A stretch of DNA of 64,000 nt, taken from NCBI GenBank assembly GCA_024760905.1, contig CM045729.1, positions 62,364,580-62,428,579 on the forward strand. The letters are read 5' to 3'. Shown here piece after piece: positions 24,247 to 37,530 of this stretch. The DNA comes from Plotosus lineatus (Eukaryota; Chordata; Actinopteri; Siluriformes; Plotosidae). Within the stretch, counting starts at the first letter, position 1. The number at the start of each line of letters is the position of its first letter. The notes beneath the pieces are model-generated. The model saw nothing but the letters and a program-made list of their open reading frames with translations, ran no database searches and was not told where the DNA came from. The translations under genes were made by a program, and so were the position numbers.

Positions 24247-24586
24247 CAGGGCTGTAGTCGGGTGTACACACAAGTATACGCCGCATACTCACTTATTTTA
24301 GCAAGCATGTAACGTTTTTGTTGTTGTTGTTGTTGTTTTATATTATATATATATATATATATACATATATAAATATTGCTTTGTCACTTGTCTCGGCTTC
24401 TAATTAAGTCACAATTGTATTTCCGTACTCTATCTACAATCATTGAGTGTGTAGAGAGCCCGGGGTAATAAGACCCATTCCGCGATTGGGCAGTGCTGAT
24501 TCTCGTTAGGCTGCTGAAGCAGCCTCATAGTACAGTATACCCACTTATTTATTTATTTATTTATTTATTTTACCACTACAGCACTG
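24247..24586 (+). mobile_element. hAT-like MITE (CAGTGCTGTAGTGG), second copy
   Basis: 340 bp with termini CAGGGCTGTAGTCGGGTGTA and inverted CAGTGCTGTAGTGGTAAAA. 8-bp flanks gctagcac/actagcac match 7 of 8. The related site near 63165 lacks it. Confidence 0.85.
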
Positions 24587-24828
24587 ACTAGCACAACTGA
24601 TGCTAAAGGGCAGCTTTCAGCAAAGTACTTTTTTTTGGATAGCAGCTTGAGTCCTAATGCAGTTTTGCAGCCTGGCACCATGTATTTTCTTTTATTTAAG
24701 TATTTGATTTAAGTACATTGAAATACAGAAGGAATGAATTCTAGATTACTTCTATTTTTAGGTCAAGTGTACATCCGGACAGTAAGAAAAGCATCACTGC
24801 TCCATAACCAGCTGCCAGCATTTTCTTT

Positions 24829-25135
24829 TATTCATTCATTTTCTAAAGTGCTTCATCCTAATCAGGGTCATGGGGAAGCTTGGCATCTCAGCGAACTCCG
24901 GGTGAGGGCAGAGTACACCCTGGACAACTTTGCCAGGTAGAAACATGCTGACACCAATGCAACCTAGTCTTTACGAAAGTCAGCAATGGTTCTTTTACAT
25001 GCCTATTACTGGCCTTTAATAACCCCCATAGCTGTACTATGGAGACATCAGTGACAACCCGGTGACAGTGAGACTCGATTCCCTGACCTTCGGCTCAGTA
25101 ATCCTGCACCATACCACCAGGCCACAATTGCCCCT
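24829..25135 (-). mobile_element. SINE-A copy, L2-type tail, diverged
   Basis: Tail ATTCATTCATTTTCTAAAGT at left; worn head at right. Confidence 0.75.
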
Positions 25136-25174
25136 ACTAGCACTTCATATTTTATTATTTATCAATAATTGTAC

Positions 25175-25479
25175 TATGCTAACCAATCCCAAGGTTGAGG
25201 ATTCAAGCCCCACTGTCAACGGTTGTCATTGCTGTCCCCCCAGTGGAGCTAACTGGGTTATCAACGGCTTTCCACGTCTCTCAGTGTCTATGGTGAGAGA
25301 CATGTAAAACAGCCACTGCTGGCTTATTTAAGAAGTAGCAGCATGTTTCCACCCTGCGATGGTCTGGTGAGCTGTCCAGGACGTACTCTACCCTCGCTCA
25401 AAGTTAGCTGAAGTGGGTGCCAGCCTCCCCGAGACCCTAATTATTATTAAGCAGTTCAGAAAATGAATGAATGAATGTA
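25175..25479 (+). mobile_element. SINE-A copy, L2-type tail, headless
   Basis: Starts in the B-box region (GGTTGAGGATTCAAGCCCC) and ends AATGAATGAATG. Opposite orientation to the preceding copy, 40 bp away. Confidence 0.78.
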
Positions 25480-25793
25480 GTGTGCTACAGACTCATGGAG
25501 CTTGTCACGACACAAATCATTATTTATGTTGTGTCCTTTTATAACTGTATAAAACCTATAGTGTTTTGAGCAGGAACTGATACAATAAGATTTGCCACAA
25601 ACAGCAGTGCATATTTTAAGAAACATGCTGGAAAAATCTATGTCATGGCCATGCCTGATGCTTGAAATTTTTCAGTTTCTCTGCCTTGTGCAAGCTGTAA
25701 TATATAATCTTCTTTAATTACTGTGAGCAAGATGAGCTGCTGCAGAATAATTAACATCTATTAAGTGACACAGATTACACGGTAACATCACGG

Positions 25794-26357
25794 ACACAAT
25801 GCTTGGACGTGGTCCTCCCACATCTCTACCGGAATTGGTTAAACTTATAGACAACTGCAGCACATAAATCAAATATTTCTTTTAGCAGTTTATGATTCTC
25901 TTCAGAGATCGCTGGATTTTACACCTGAACTCTCAGCAACATTTAAAGGTTGCAATGATCATGCAATGATGATGCAATGCTACAAGGAGATCTTGGATGA
26001 GAAGAGGTCGCTCTCTGTCCAGTCGAACCTGGAGCAGTATTTTAAGAAGGTCGAGAGGCCTGCAACAGATCCCGCACCCTCTACCTCAGCTGCATCTACT
26101 ACTCCAGGCTCACCTGCCCCAGCTTCTCCAGCACAATAAGCCTGTCTCTCCCTCCCGCACTGTATTTCAGTCTTGTGGTAAGGAATTGTTTTCTCTTTTT
26201 TTAATACTTTTTTTATGTCATGAACTGTTACATTTTATTATAACACTGTACGTACATTACTTTTCAGTATATTTTATGTTATGTTCCGACTTACACTGAA
26301 ATTTGGGTTACATCGTGTCTTAAAAATGGATCAGCGCCGTAAACCGAGGAGTCCCTG
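25794..26357 (+). mobile_element. pogo/Tigger element, 3' part
   Basis: Ends GAGGAGTCCCTG followed by TA. Encodes a transposase C-terminus. Left end not located. Confidence 0.75.
25921..26139 (+). pseudogene. pogo/Tigger transposase C-terminus
   Basis: An open frame reads YKEILDEKRSLSVQSNLEQY then FKKVERPATDPAPSTSAAST and stops TAA at 26137-26139. The SNLEQYFKK pattern with a Ser/Pro/Thr-rich end is typical of Tigger-type transposases. The rest of the protein is missing; an upstream stop lies at 25840. Confidence 0.8.
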
Positions 26358-26449
26358 TATATGACTTTTGTGATGGACTGCTGGGTGTCGCAGAAATATC
26401 TGCAATAATCCAAGGGAGGCAGGGTCAGTCAGTGTACAATTTATTGAAG

Positions 26450-26767
26450 AGGTAAGTCTGTTGGGTTTTTTACACCCGAGCCTAGTGGCTTAGCCTCGTG
26501 GCTCATCAGGCCGGTGCTTATCCCCGGGTTCCGTAGTGTGAAGCGACCAGGAGTTCAACTCCCCCTGGATGGGACGCTAGTCCATCGCAGATTACCTTCC
26601 CAGTATATTTTTACTGGCACCCATTTATACTGCTGGGTGAACAGAGGCACACTTGTGGTTGAGACCTTGCCCAGGGGTCTTAGCACAGTGAGGGTCTCAG
26701 TGGGATTTGAACTCACAACCTCCTGATCATGAGCAAAGCACCCTAACCACTACGCCACCGGCCCCAC
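26450..26767 (-). mobile_element. SINE-B copy with target-site duplication
   Basis: Perfect 14-bp repeats acaatttattgaag at 26436-26449 and 26768-26781. A and B boxes well kept. Confidence 0.9.
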
Positions 26768-27414
26768 ACAATTTATTGAAGCAGAGAGACAAAGGTCGGC
26801 AGTGGCTCGTAGCGTTAGTGTCTTGGTTGGTTGTGGTTGGGTGTGGTCTATCGCATAAAGGCTGATGAAGCTCAGGGCACTGTCCTCTTTTATGTCATTG
26901 TCACATCACAGTTTGCATATACCTCATGGCAGACGGCCATCGTAGCCGACGCACATGTCACAATGACTTAACAGCACAACCACTACGGCGTATGCATTAT
27001 ACAGGGTAAAATGGATACATACACTCAATCAGATTATTTTCAGTGGTGCTTAAAGTTGTAAAAATAATTTTAACTTACAATGACCAATGCCTCTAATTAC
27101 TCTACACCTGACTACAGCTGATAACTTTGTGCCAGTAAAAAAAAGAAAAGAAAAATCACTGGTTTAAGCGTACAACTGTAACAATGCCAATATTGAGTAC
27201 TGGCATTGTTACCATTTTCTTAACAGGAACAAAAGTATAATTTAATGCCTATTAATAATGTAAAAGAAAACTTTAACTGTCAATGAACTGATTAACAGAC
27301 CTCAAATTCCATAACATTTTTACTAAATTATAAAGACTAAGCAGTAACAGTTTAAAAATTATATTCTAGGTAATAATACCAGTGGGCAAGATTGTTATTT
27401 GCTGTGGTCAGCAC

Positions 27415-27728
27415 AGCGGCTGTAGTGGCGTAGTGGTTATCACATCCACCTCATAGCAAAAAGGTCCTGGATTGAAATCTCGGGTTCAGCACGGGAGTGG
27501 GAGTGATTGCGTGGGTTTCCTCTCTGTATGTATTCTGGTTTCCTCCTGCAGTCCAAAAACATGCAACATTAGGCTAACTAGCTGTTTCAAATTGCTCCTA
27601 GGTGTGAATGTGAATGGTTGTGAATGCCATGCAATGGATTGAAGAGTGGTTCAGGGTGTACCCCACCTTCACCCAGAGTTGGTTAAGATAAACTTCCATG
27701 ACTCTAACAGGATTAAGAAAATTAACGA
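27415..27728 (+). mobile_element. SINE-C copy
   Basis: Head CTGTAGTGGCGTAGTGGTTA; tail ACAGGATTAAGAAAATTAAC. Confidence 0.78.
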
Positions 27729-28226
27729 ATGCTCCTTAATTTGAAAACTACAATCAGATAAAGTAAAAGTTAACAACAGTGTATTAAGCAGAATTTGTAC
27801 ACCGTATAAAGATAGTAATTTTTTAGTGCCACTTTAAGACTTATAAATAAGAGCATGAGTGCTGTGGATTATATTGAAGTAGCTTTATGCGTTATATGCA
27901 GAAGGTGAAACCAAAACCCTTCTAACATTGGCTAAAGTCCTTTGATCAATTAATACTGTGGCTATAATCAGATTTATAATAGTAGATTGCATAAAATTCA
28001 ATACCAACCTAATAAGAGCACAAGACCTGTAGCAAGCACACTTCACTTCAGCACTGGAGAAGCATGCACCAAACAACAGAGCCAAAATTGATTTTCACAT
28101 TCAGTGCACTCAGAGTAGCAAATGCTGAATCTACACTGTCTCATGGCCCAGCTGAAGTGTAAGATATGAATGTAGTGTATGGAATATGAGACAAAAAACT
28201 AACACAATTATAGGCAAAAGAATACA

Positions 28227-29060
28227 CAGGGATCCCTCACTTTCTATGGGTAATTGAGACCGAGATCCCCCCACGGCCACCGAATTCCGCGAAATAGGAT
28301 CAACCCCACCCGACTCATGTATACATACATGTATATGTGTATATAATATCAATAGATACATATTTAAAACGTTGGGCAGTGGTGGTCTAGTGGTATAGGG
28401 CACTGGATTGCTGATCCAAAGGTTGGAGGTTCGAGTCCCATTCTCCACAAGGTTGTCACTGCCCCCCCAGTGCAGCTAACCGGGTTACCAAAGGCCAGCC
28501 ATGTATCTCACTGTCTATGGTGTGAGGCATGTAAAAGAACCATTGCTGACTTTCGACAGGAGTAGGATGTAAAGCCGTCAGCGTGTTTCCGCCCTACAAT
28601 GGCCTGGCGAGCTGTTCAGGGTATACTCTGCTCTCGCAAAGCAAAGTATGCTGGGATGGGCGCCAGCCTCCCCGTTACCCTAATTATGATTAAGCGGTTA
28701 CAGAAAATGAACTGATGAACTGAACGTATTCAAAACTATAAATGTTTATAATAATTAAACATTCAAAAATTATGCATAAGATGTAAATAAAATATAAATA
28801 CACACACATAGATGCACACCTCACATAAAAATGCAAGTACTGTAGTTTTGATGGGGAGTTTTGGGTTGTTTTTTTGTTTTTGTTTGGGGTTTTTTTTCTG
28901 CATAATTGGCCTTGTTTTGTGGCATTTTCCTTAACTTTTTCTATTATTCTTTCTTAATTTCCTTATTTTTTAATTCGATGAATATTAAAAAAAAAAAAAA
29001 AAAAACCCGCGATGCACTGAAGCCACATGAATTGAAGCACAAAGTAAAGAGGGATCCCTG
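28227..29060 (+). mobile_element. pogo-like MITE, family 2, interrupted by a SINE
   Basis: Left end CAGGGATCCCTCAC and right end GAGGGATCCCTG at 29060. SINE-A is inserted at 28377-28727. The remainder (28228-28376 and 28728-29060) aligns with 42140-42610. Confidence 0.88.
28377..28727 (+). mobile_element. SINE-A copy, L2-type tail, inside a pogo MITE
   Basis: Complete with A and B boxes; splits the family-2 MITE 28227-29060. Confidence 0.88.
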
Positions 29061-29065
29061 TGCAG

Positions 29066-29359
29066 CAGTGGTCCCCAACCTTTTATCACCGTGGGGACGG
29101 GGGGGGGGGGGGGGGGGTGTCCAACTTGCCTCTGTTCATATGCAGTCCCCTTGTGGGTTACATTGTAGCGCTCAAATGACCGACATGTAACCAAGAGAAT
29201 CCGGTCATTTTCAAAATAAAAGTTTTTTAAAAAAAATAAAAGATTGTTCAGATTCTATATATAAATAAAACAGAAATAAATAATTATTTCTTGTGCGGCC
29301 TGGTACCAATTGATCCACGGACCGGTACTGGTCCGCAGCCCGGGGTTTGGGGACCACTG
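29066..29359 (+). mobile_element. hAT-like MITE (CAGTGGTCCCCAACC)
   Basis: 294 bp, ends CAGTGGTCCCCAACC and inverted CAGTGGTCCCCAAACC. 8-bp flanks ctgtgcag/ctgtacag match 7 of 8. Contains a 19-G run (29099-29117). Confidence 0.88.
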
Positions 29360-29426
29360 CTGTACAGGACACACAAACTAATATATCATATGTCCCATGG
29401 TTGGTCATAGTGAAGACAGAGTTTGA

Positions 29427-31164
<1,738 letters not shown>

Positions 31165-31952
31165 CAGTAAAACCTCCGCTGACGAACGCTTAAGCTCACG
31201 AACTTTTCGCCTCAAGAACATTAAATTTGCGAGCTTATAGTCTCTGCTGACAAACTAGTTTTCGGCGGACGAACCAAACCACGCGGTCGAACAGCGCCAC
31301 GGTGGCGGCCACGAGAAGTTGACGTACGCTCACGGCGTCACAGTTCGTCACCCCTTTCTTTGAGTGCGGAAGTGGTTTGTGTTTGATAGACATTTTGGAC
31401 CATATTGAGTGTACTTTTGCTATTATGAGACCGAAAAAGACCCCACCACAGGCGGAGATCATTGAAAAACACGAACGAGGTGTGCGTTTGTGTGACTTAG
31501 CGTCCCAGTACCAGTACGCTAAGTCTACCATTGCTCCCATCCTTAAGAACAAGGAAGCTATTAAGGGTGCGTGTGTGGCTAAGGGTGTTTCCAAAAAGTA
31601 GGCGTTTCCAAACACTCCTTCCAAACAGTAAGTCCCTCCCTCCCTCCTCCTCCCACTCCATTCCATCAAGCCATCAACTACCATCACAAAGGTAAATAAA
31701 ACGACTTTATTATACAGTACAGTTTATTTCTTTAATTACAATACAATAGCACATTTATTATACATAAAATAAGGTATATTTTTGTGTAGTTTTAAGGCTT
31801 ATTTAGTAGAAAATTATGTTTTATGGGGACCTGGGAACGGATTATTCTCATTTTAATGGTTTCTTATGGGAAATAAATGTTCGGAAGACGAACATTTCGC
31901 CTTACACACACTTTCTGGGAACCAATTATGTTCGTGAGCAGAGGTATCACTG
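31165..31952 (+). mobile_element. pogo/Tigger element, family 4 (CAGTAAAACCTC), deleted
   Basis: 788 bp flanked by TA (31163-31164 and 31953-31954). Ends CAGTAAAACCTCCGCTGACGAAC and, inverted, CAGTGATACCTCTGCTCACGAAC. Confidence 0.88.
31425..31601 (+). pseudogene. pogo/Tigger transposase N-terminal HTH
   Basis: 58 residues, MRPKKTPPQAEIIEKHERGV then RLCDLASQYQYAKSTIAPIL, a CENP-B/psq-type helix-turn-helix. It is cut after KGVSKK by the internal deletion. No DDE domain remains. Confidence 0.85.
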
Positions 31953-31954
31953 TA

Positions 31955-32048
31955 TTTCTGATGGGAAATATTGTTTCACTCTTTGAACAATTCGGTAAGC
32001 AACCATATCTTTGGAACAAATTGTGTTCGACCACTGAGGTTCACTGTG
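31955..32048 (-). mobile_element. second family-4-like terminus
   Basis: The reverse complement begins CAGTGAACCTCAGTGGTCGA and resembles the terminus of 31165-31952, so a second, short related end lies directly beside it. Confidence 0.55.
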
Positions 32049-32463
32049 TGCAAAATGTCCAAACTGAGAAAATAAACTTTAAAATTCCTTTCATGTCCAC
32101 GTGTCCTCCGTATTTTTACTTAGCTGATTTTTATGCTATCTAATAGTTCCAGGAAAGGTGTTTTTATGCACAATCGGACACATGAGGACCATAGAAGCAT
32201 TACACTCTATTTCATATAATCTTATAGTAAGAGAAAGAAATCATCACATACAATCATCACAATCTATCAAAAAATCAGAATACAAAAAACTCTGAGGTCA
32301 AATAGAACAAAATCTGTTTAAAAACTTTTCACAACTCTTTAACGTGAACACATTTGTTAGCTCAATACAACTCTAATATGCTGTCATGTTTTGATTGCGT
32401 GAAAATGCTTACACTAAAAAGTTGCAGTGAATGTAATATAAGATAGCAAATTAAATATATTAA

Positions 32464-33142
32464 GGGGGTAAACCAGGTATAAAATATCACTTTTTTTTTT
32501 CAAAATTTTCAATAATTGTACTTTCATATCGAGTGATTATATTTCTATCACATCTGATGTGATTTTCAAGTTAAAACACATGTAAATAGTGTGAAAATCA
32601 AAATTACGTACGCTTATGTCATGATCAAATTTGTCATATAATGTCTCCCACAAATCTTGTAATTTCAATTTACTCCATCTCCACTTCTATCGCTCTGATT
32701 TTCCTCATTTTTTCACTGTTACAAAGAGAAATCCATTCCTCAATGATGGCGGTATCTATGCAATAAACCAATAACATTTGAAAAATCTTAAAATGTATTG
32801 AGCAAGCCACACAGGTGTGGTTTTGAATTACCAAAAATATGGGGGAGGGGTTATAAGTGGCCTTGCACAGATTCTTTTAAATATAAAATATATTATTTTG
32901 GTTCATTGCATAAAACTTATCAACAGTGAAAAAAATGAAGCATTGAACTTAATTAGTTTTAAGTTTACAGCTTTTTCAATATTCAAAGTCTCTTAACAAA
33001 TTGCACCTGTATATGCAGGTGTTGCGCGTTATTTGATATATGGTGTGTTCATCTTTTCAATAATGTTATCATATGGTATAGATAAATACATGTATGAATT
33101 TAACTTTTGATTGACTGAATAATAGAATACCTGGTTTGCCCC
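32464..33142. mobile_element. TTAA-flanked MITE (Kolobok/T2-like or piggyBac-like)
   Basis: 679 bp between TTAA tetranucleotides (32460-32463 and 33143-33146). Inverted ends GGGGGTAAACCAGGTAT and GGGGCAAACCAGGTAT. No coding sequence. The G-rich terminus resembles T2/Kolobok MITEs more than piggyBac. Confidence 0.75.
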
Positions 33143-33349
33143 TTAATAGAGATAAAATTGAACGATTCAACAAATGCACAAATAAATGAATGAATGAATG
33201 AATTAATTAATGAAGATAGTAGAGAATTTAACAAATATAGAGCAATTACATTTCATCAGACATATCAAATAAAAATATATATTTTCCTTCTCAGGTTGAT
33301 AAATGCTTTGGACATTTTTTTTTTCACGTTCCAAACTGCTTTATATATT

Positions 33350-33655
33350 AACAGGGTCATGGGGTGGCTGGCGCCCATCCCAGTCAACTCCGGCTGAGGT
33401 CAGGGTACAACTTAAACAGCTTGGCAGACTATCGCAGGCCAACACACACACAAACAATTTACACTCACATTCACACCGAGGAGAAATCAAGAATATCCAA
33501 TTAGTCCGATGTGTGTGAGGAAACCCCTGCCCTGGGACAAAACCCATGCAAGCACAGGGAGACCATCCAAACACTTTCGACAGGCACAGGGCCCAAACCC
33601 AGGACCTTCTTGTTGTGAGGTGGAAGTGCCAACCACTACACCACCATGCTCATTT
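33350..33655 (-). mobile_element. SINE-C copy
   Basis: Tail at left AGGGTCATGGGGTGGCTGGC; head at right, reverse complement of TGGTGTAGTGGTTGGCAC. Confidence 0.78.
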
Positions 33656-33860
33656 CAACATGATCACACAGGATTTGTCTGACTCTCTAAAATGTTCCCT
33701 TTAACATGGTGAATTCATGTCTTAGAGTTTAGGGCTCGTTGATTTGCATACTGTGCTATGAGTCTTTTAATTTGTGCTGCAAATGAAGTTGTTGTGGTTC
33801 AAAAAACCAAATCTAGATGATTATTTTTGCATTTTTGCTACTCAGGTGGAATAGCACACT

Positions 33861-34365
33861 TGGGGCAGTGGTGGCCTGGTGGTATAGGTGCTGGATCGCT
33901 AATCCTAGGGTTGGGGATTCGAGTCCCACTCTCCACAAGGTTGTCACCATCCCCCCAGCCCAGCTAACTGGGTTATCAAAGGCGGGCTGTGTCTCTCACT
34001 GTCTATTGTGAGAGGTTCATGTAAAAGAATCATTGCTGACTTTCGTAAAGAGTAGCTGCAAAGCCATCAGCATGTTTCTGCCCCTTGCTAAAGGGTTGTG
34101 TCAGGAAGGGTGAGAGAGATTTCCTTTTGGCTTTTCCCCTTTATCAGGGGTCGCCACAGCAAATGATTCGCATGTTTGATTTGGCATAGGTTTCTACGTC
34201 GGATGCCCTTCCTGACACAACCCTTTAGCAAGGGACAGAGCATCTGACGTAAAAACCTATGCCAAATCAAACACGCAAATCATTAATATGACTTCCATGA
34301 AGATGGAGGCAGATGATTTGCTGTGGCGACCCCTGAAAGTGAACAGCTGAAAGGAAAAGAAGAGG
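33861..34365 (+). mobile_element. SINE-A copy, RTE-type tail, with nested fragment
   Basis: Head 33861 onward and tail to 34365. An inverted SINE-A tail piece is inserted at about 34112-34238. Confidence 0.85.
34112..34238 (-). mobile_element. inverted SINE-A tail nested in SINE-A
   Basis: TTCCTTTTGGCTTTTCCCCT to ACAACCCTTTAGCAAGGGAC, reverse of the RTE-type tail. Confidence 0.8.
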
Positions 34366-34452
34366 TGGAACAGTAAACTTGAACAGGGTGTTACAGTCTG
34401 GGATGATCAAAAGCATCGGTAACATACATTAAACATAGAATACCACAACCTC

Positions 34453-34526
34453 ATCTCTGTGGCGCAATCGGTTCGCGCATTCGGCTGTTAACTGAAAGGT
34501 TCGTGGTTCGAGCCCACCCAGGAACG
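34453..34526 (+). tRNA. tRNA-Asn (GTT), decayed copy or pseudogene
   Basis: 74 nt with the layout of a nuclear tRNA-Asn: D arm around TGGCGCAATCGG, anticodon loop CTGTTAA with anticodon GTT, variable AAAGGT and T loop GGTTCGAGCCC. A TTTT pol III stop follows at 34537-34540. Damage: A1 opposite C72, C3 opposite A70, and C instead of G in the first T-stem pair, leaving unpaired positions. The A and B boxes are intact. It may be a pseudogene. It lies 16 nt upstream of a SINE-A copy. Confidence 0.8.
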
Positions 34527-34536
34527 GGTCGAACAG

Positions 34537-34540
34537 TTTT
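34537..34540 (+). terminator. RNA polymerase III TTTT terminator after tRNA-Asn
   Basis: Four Ts 10 nt after the tRNA 3' end and just before the SINE-A head at 34543. Confidence 0.6.
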
Positions 34541-34542
34541 AT

Positions 34543-34897
34543 GGGGCAGTGGTGGTCTAGTGGGATAGGGTGCTGGATAGCTGAGCCTAAGGTTGGGCGT
34601 TTAAGTCCCACTCTCCACAACGTCCCCCCCCCCCCCCCCCCCAGACAGTGCAGCGAACTGGGTTATCAAAGGCGGGCCATGTCTCTCACTGTCTATGGTG
34701 AGAGGTTCATGTAAAAGAACCATTGCTGACTTTCATAAAGAGGAGCTGCATAGCCGTCAGCGTGTTTCTGCCCCTTGCTAAAAGGGTTATGTCAGGAAGG
34801 GCATCCGACGTAAAAACCTTTGCCAAATCAAATGTGTGAATGATTCACTGTGGCAATCCCTGATGAAAGGAAAAAGCCGAAAGGAAATCTCTCTACC
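34543..34897 (+). mobile_element. SINE-A copy, RTE-type tail
   Basis: B box mutated (GGGCGTTTAAGTCCC) and a poly-C run of about 19 at 34624-34642. It follows the tRNA-Asn terminator directly. Confidence 0.85.
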
Positions 34898-36379
34898 ACA
34901 CTGTACAATGTGAAATTTTGGATTCATTTTATTGGGGGTTTTTTGTGCAGCAATATTTTAAGGGTATGGAAAAATTTCACTAATTATCAATGTTTCTGTG
35001 GTGGATTGGAATAATCATATGAACAAAATAATAAAAAGCTAATACTGTAGTGATGGAAAGTCAGATTGACAGACAAAAACAAGAGGAGGTTCGATGTTTC
35101 TCTGCCTGTCTGATTTGTGTATATGTGTGTATGTCTGCTCTGCCTGTCTGTCTGTCTGTTGGGGATGCGGGGTGGGGTGGAGCCAGCTGCACCCCTCAGT
35201 GAAACAGAACCTTATAACCCAGGCGTTTTATCCAGGCACTGAGGATTTGGCATTGCCTGTATAACCCACATCAAACACCAACACAAATCCTCTTGTCGAC
35301 AGATATCAATCGCTGTACTGCAACTGGTCCCAAAACCTTTAAAACTCATGGCGGGTGAGCGACTAGAAAAGCTTCAAAGCTTCACTTTGACTGAAGCAAC
35401 AACCCAAACAGAGTTTACATTTGGGTTAAAGTGTAGACTAAACAAACCTTTCACTCAACAAGAAAAACTGTCCCTGATTTAGAAAACTGCTTTAATTTAC
35501 GACAACGGATCTCTGGCACCTGCTCACTTATTTCATGAAGTATAAAAATGTGTTTGACACCGTTTCAAAATGATGTGTTCTGTAACTACTTTGCAAGTGA
35601 CTTGGAAGCCTAATACCCAAATGGAGGCATAAAGCCATATGAAATCAATAATCAGAGCCAATCACTGGTCAGAAGGCTTTTATGAAAGAAACTAATCATC
35701 TCTGTCTGCCTGAGAGAGTCCGCTATCCAAAACAAAGGCAGCGAGCACGGCCAGATTGGTAATTAGTGTTTAGTAGGTGGGCTAAAGTTTCCATTCATCC
35801 CCAGCCAAAGGGTGCCTTGTTTCCAACAGGAGCACCAGCTGGTGTTGTGGACCAGCTGAATCCAGGAGGTAGCCAATGGGAGGCATTTACTCTCTGGTCT
35901 GCAAAGGCTGCTGGGAAATGTGGCACAGATTTGACCTGACAGCTGGGTAAACCACGAGCAGAACAAACGGTAAAAGGCGATGACAGTATGGACGAAAAAA
36001 CAGATGAATGGAGAGAAAGGAAACCAAAAATATAATTCGATAATCCCAATGCAAATCATAGATTTATATAAATTCCCAAACATTATCATTTATTTATCCA
36101 GTAACATCTTATTCATGAGACTTGCACAGGAGATGAACCACATAATCCAAGTCATATAATAAGTCAGATTTTAAAGAGTGTTACTGCGAAACAAAGGCAA
36201 TGCCTTATAATTGATACAGTAAAACTTTGCTTTTATTTATTTTATTTTTAATTATATTTATAGAAGAGCTCTCAACACTTTATAAATGTCAGGAAATGTG
36301 AGTCCCCTGCCATGCGAATCTGCACTTTCTGGTTTCTCTGTAACATTAAATTCTGGAAGGGTTTCTGTGTCTTCAATAC
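34898..36379. other. unique intronic DNA
   Basis: No exon or element recognised; a short (CTGT)n lies at 35141-35160. Confidence 0.5.
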
Positions 36380-36396
36380 AGAGAAAACCAGAGAGG

Positions 36397-36757
36397 TCTG
36401 TCTGTCTTCCTGTCTTCTTTTCGGCTTTTTCCCTTTCACTCGGGAGTCGCCACAGCGAATCATCTGATTCGCACGTTTGATTTGGCAGAGGTTTTTACGT
36501 CGGATGCCCTTCCTGTCACAACCCTTTATAGCAAGGGACAGAAACACGCTGACGACTTTGCAGCTCCTCTTTATAAAAGTCAGCAATGGTTCTTTTACAT
36601 GCCTCTCACCATAGACAGTGAGAGACATGGCCCGCCTTTGATAACCCAGTTCATCGCACAGGGGGGGACAGTGACAACCTTGTGGAGAGAGGGACTTGAA
36701 CCCCCAACCTTTTGATAGGTGATCCAGCGCCCTATACCACTAGACCACCACTGCCCC
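36397..36757 (-). mobile_element. SINE-A copy, RTE-type tail, with target-site duplication
   Basis: Perfect 17-bp repeats agagaaaaccagagagg at 36380-36396 and 36758-36774. Confidence 0.93.
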
Positions 36758-37212
36758 AGAGAAAACCAGAGAGGATGCTGAAGGAAATACTTTATAGTTA
36801 TAATTTATAACTGCTTTAACAACTCTGATTGCAAGAACCAAATGATCTTATAAATGTTGCATATCATTAAAGGTTCACCTGGATGCGATTTTATAGGTGA
36901 ATAATTCAATATCGGCAGAACTACTTACTGTATGTATGTACAATAACATGAGTACATCAGTGCCCAGAGAGACAATAATAACAATAAATCAAACGTGACT
37001 GGCTGTCCACTACGCATTACACTATCCCCTCTGTATTTACTTGCATTGAATTCTGTCCCACAACATGTACAGAGACATGGCAAAGGCAAAGATCTGAGCC
37101 AATAATACTCAACTGTCAAGAAAATAACATTTAGTGGTGATGATTGAGATATGCTTCTAATTACATCCTTAAAGCGCTTACCATAAAGACCACAAAAAGC
37201 ATTACCCTAGGA

Positions 37213-37494
37213 CAGTGCTTCTCAATTATTTTCTGTTGCGTCCCCTCTAGGAAGAAAAAAAAAAAAAAAAAATTCCATGCCCCCCACACACACACACACA
37301 GCCCCGGAAGCAACTATAAATAGTATTATTTGTCTATAAAATTGTTATTCGTACACCTCTGCATAAAATTGTATCTTTATTACCAATAAAAACAAAAAAG
37401 AAATAAATATAGTTCAACTTAAAATAAAGAAAAACTTCATTAACGTTGTTTTTAATCTGTAACAGAAAAGATTTAAAGTGCACCAATGTGTCTG

Positions 37495-37530
<36 letters not shown>

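Noticed and set aside
25997..26299. 100-codon frame MRRGRSLSSRTWSSIL
   Set aside because: Wrong frame over the Tigger C-terminus; the frame from 25921 gives the recognisable product.
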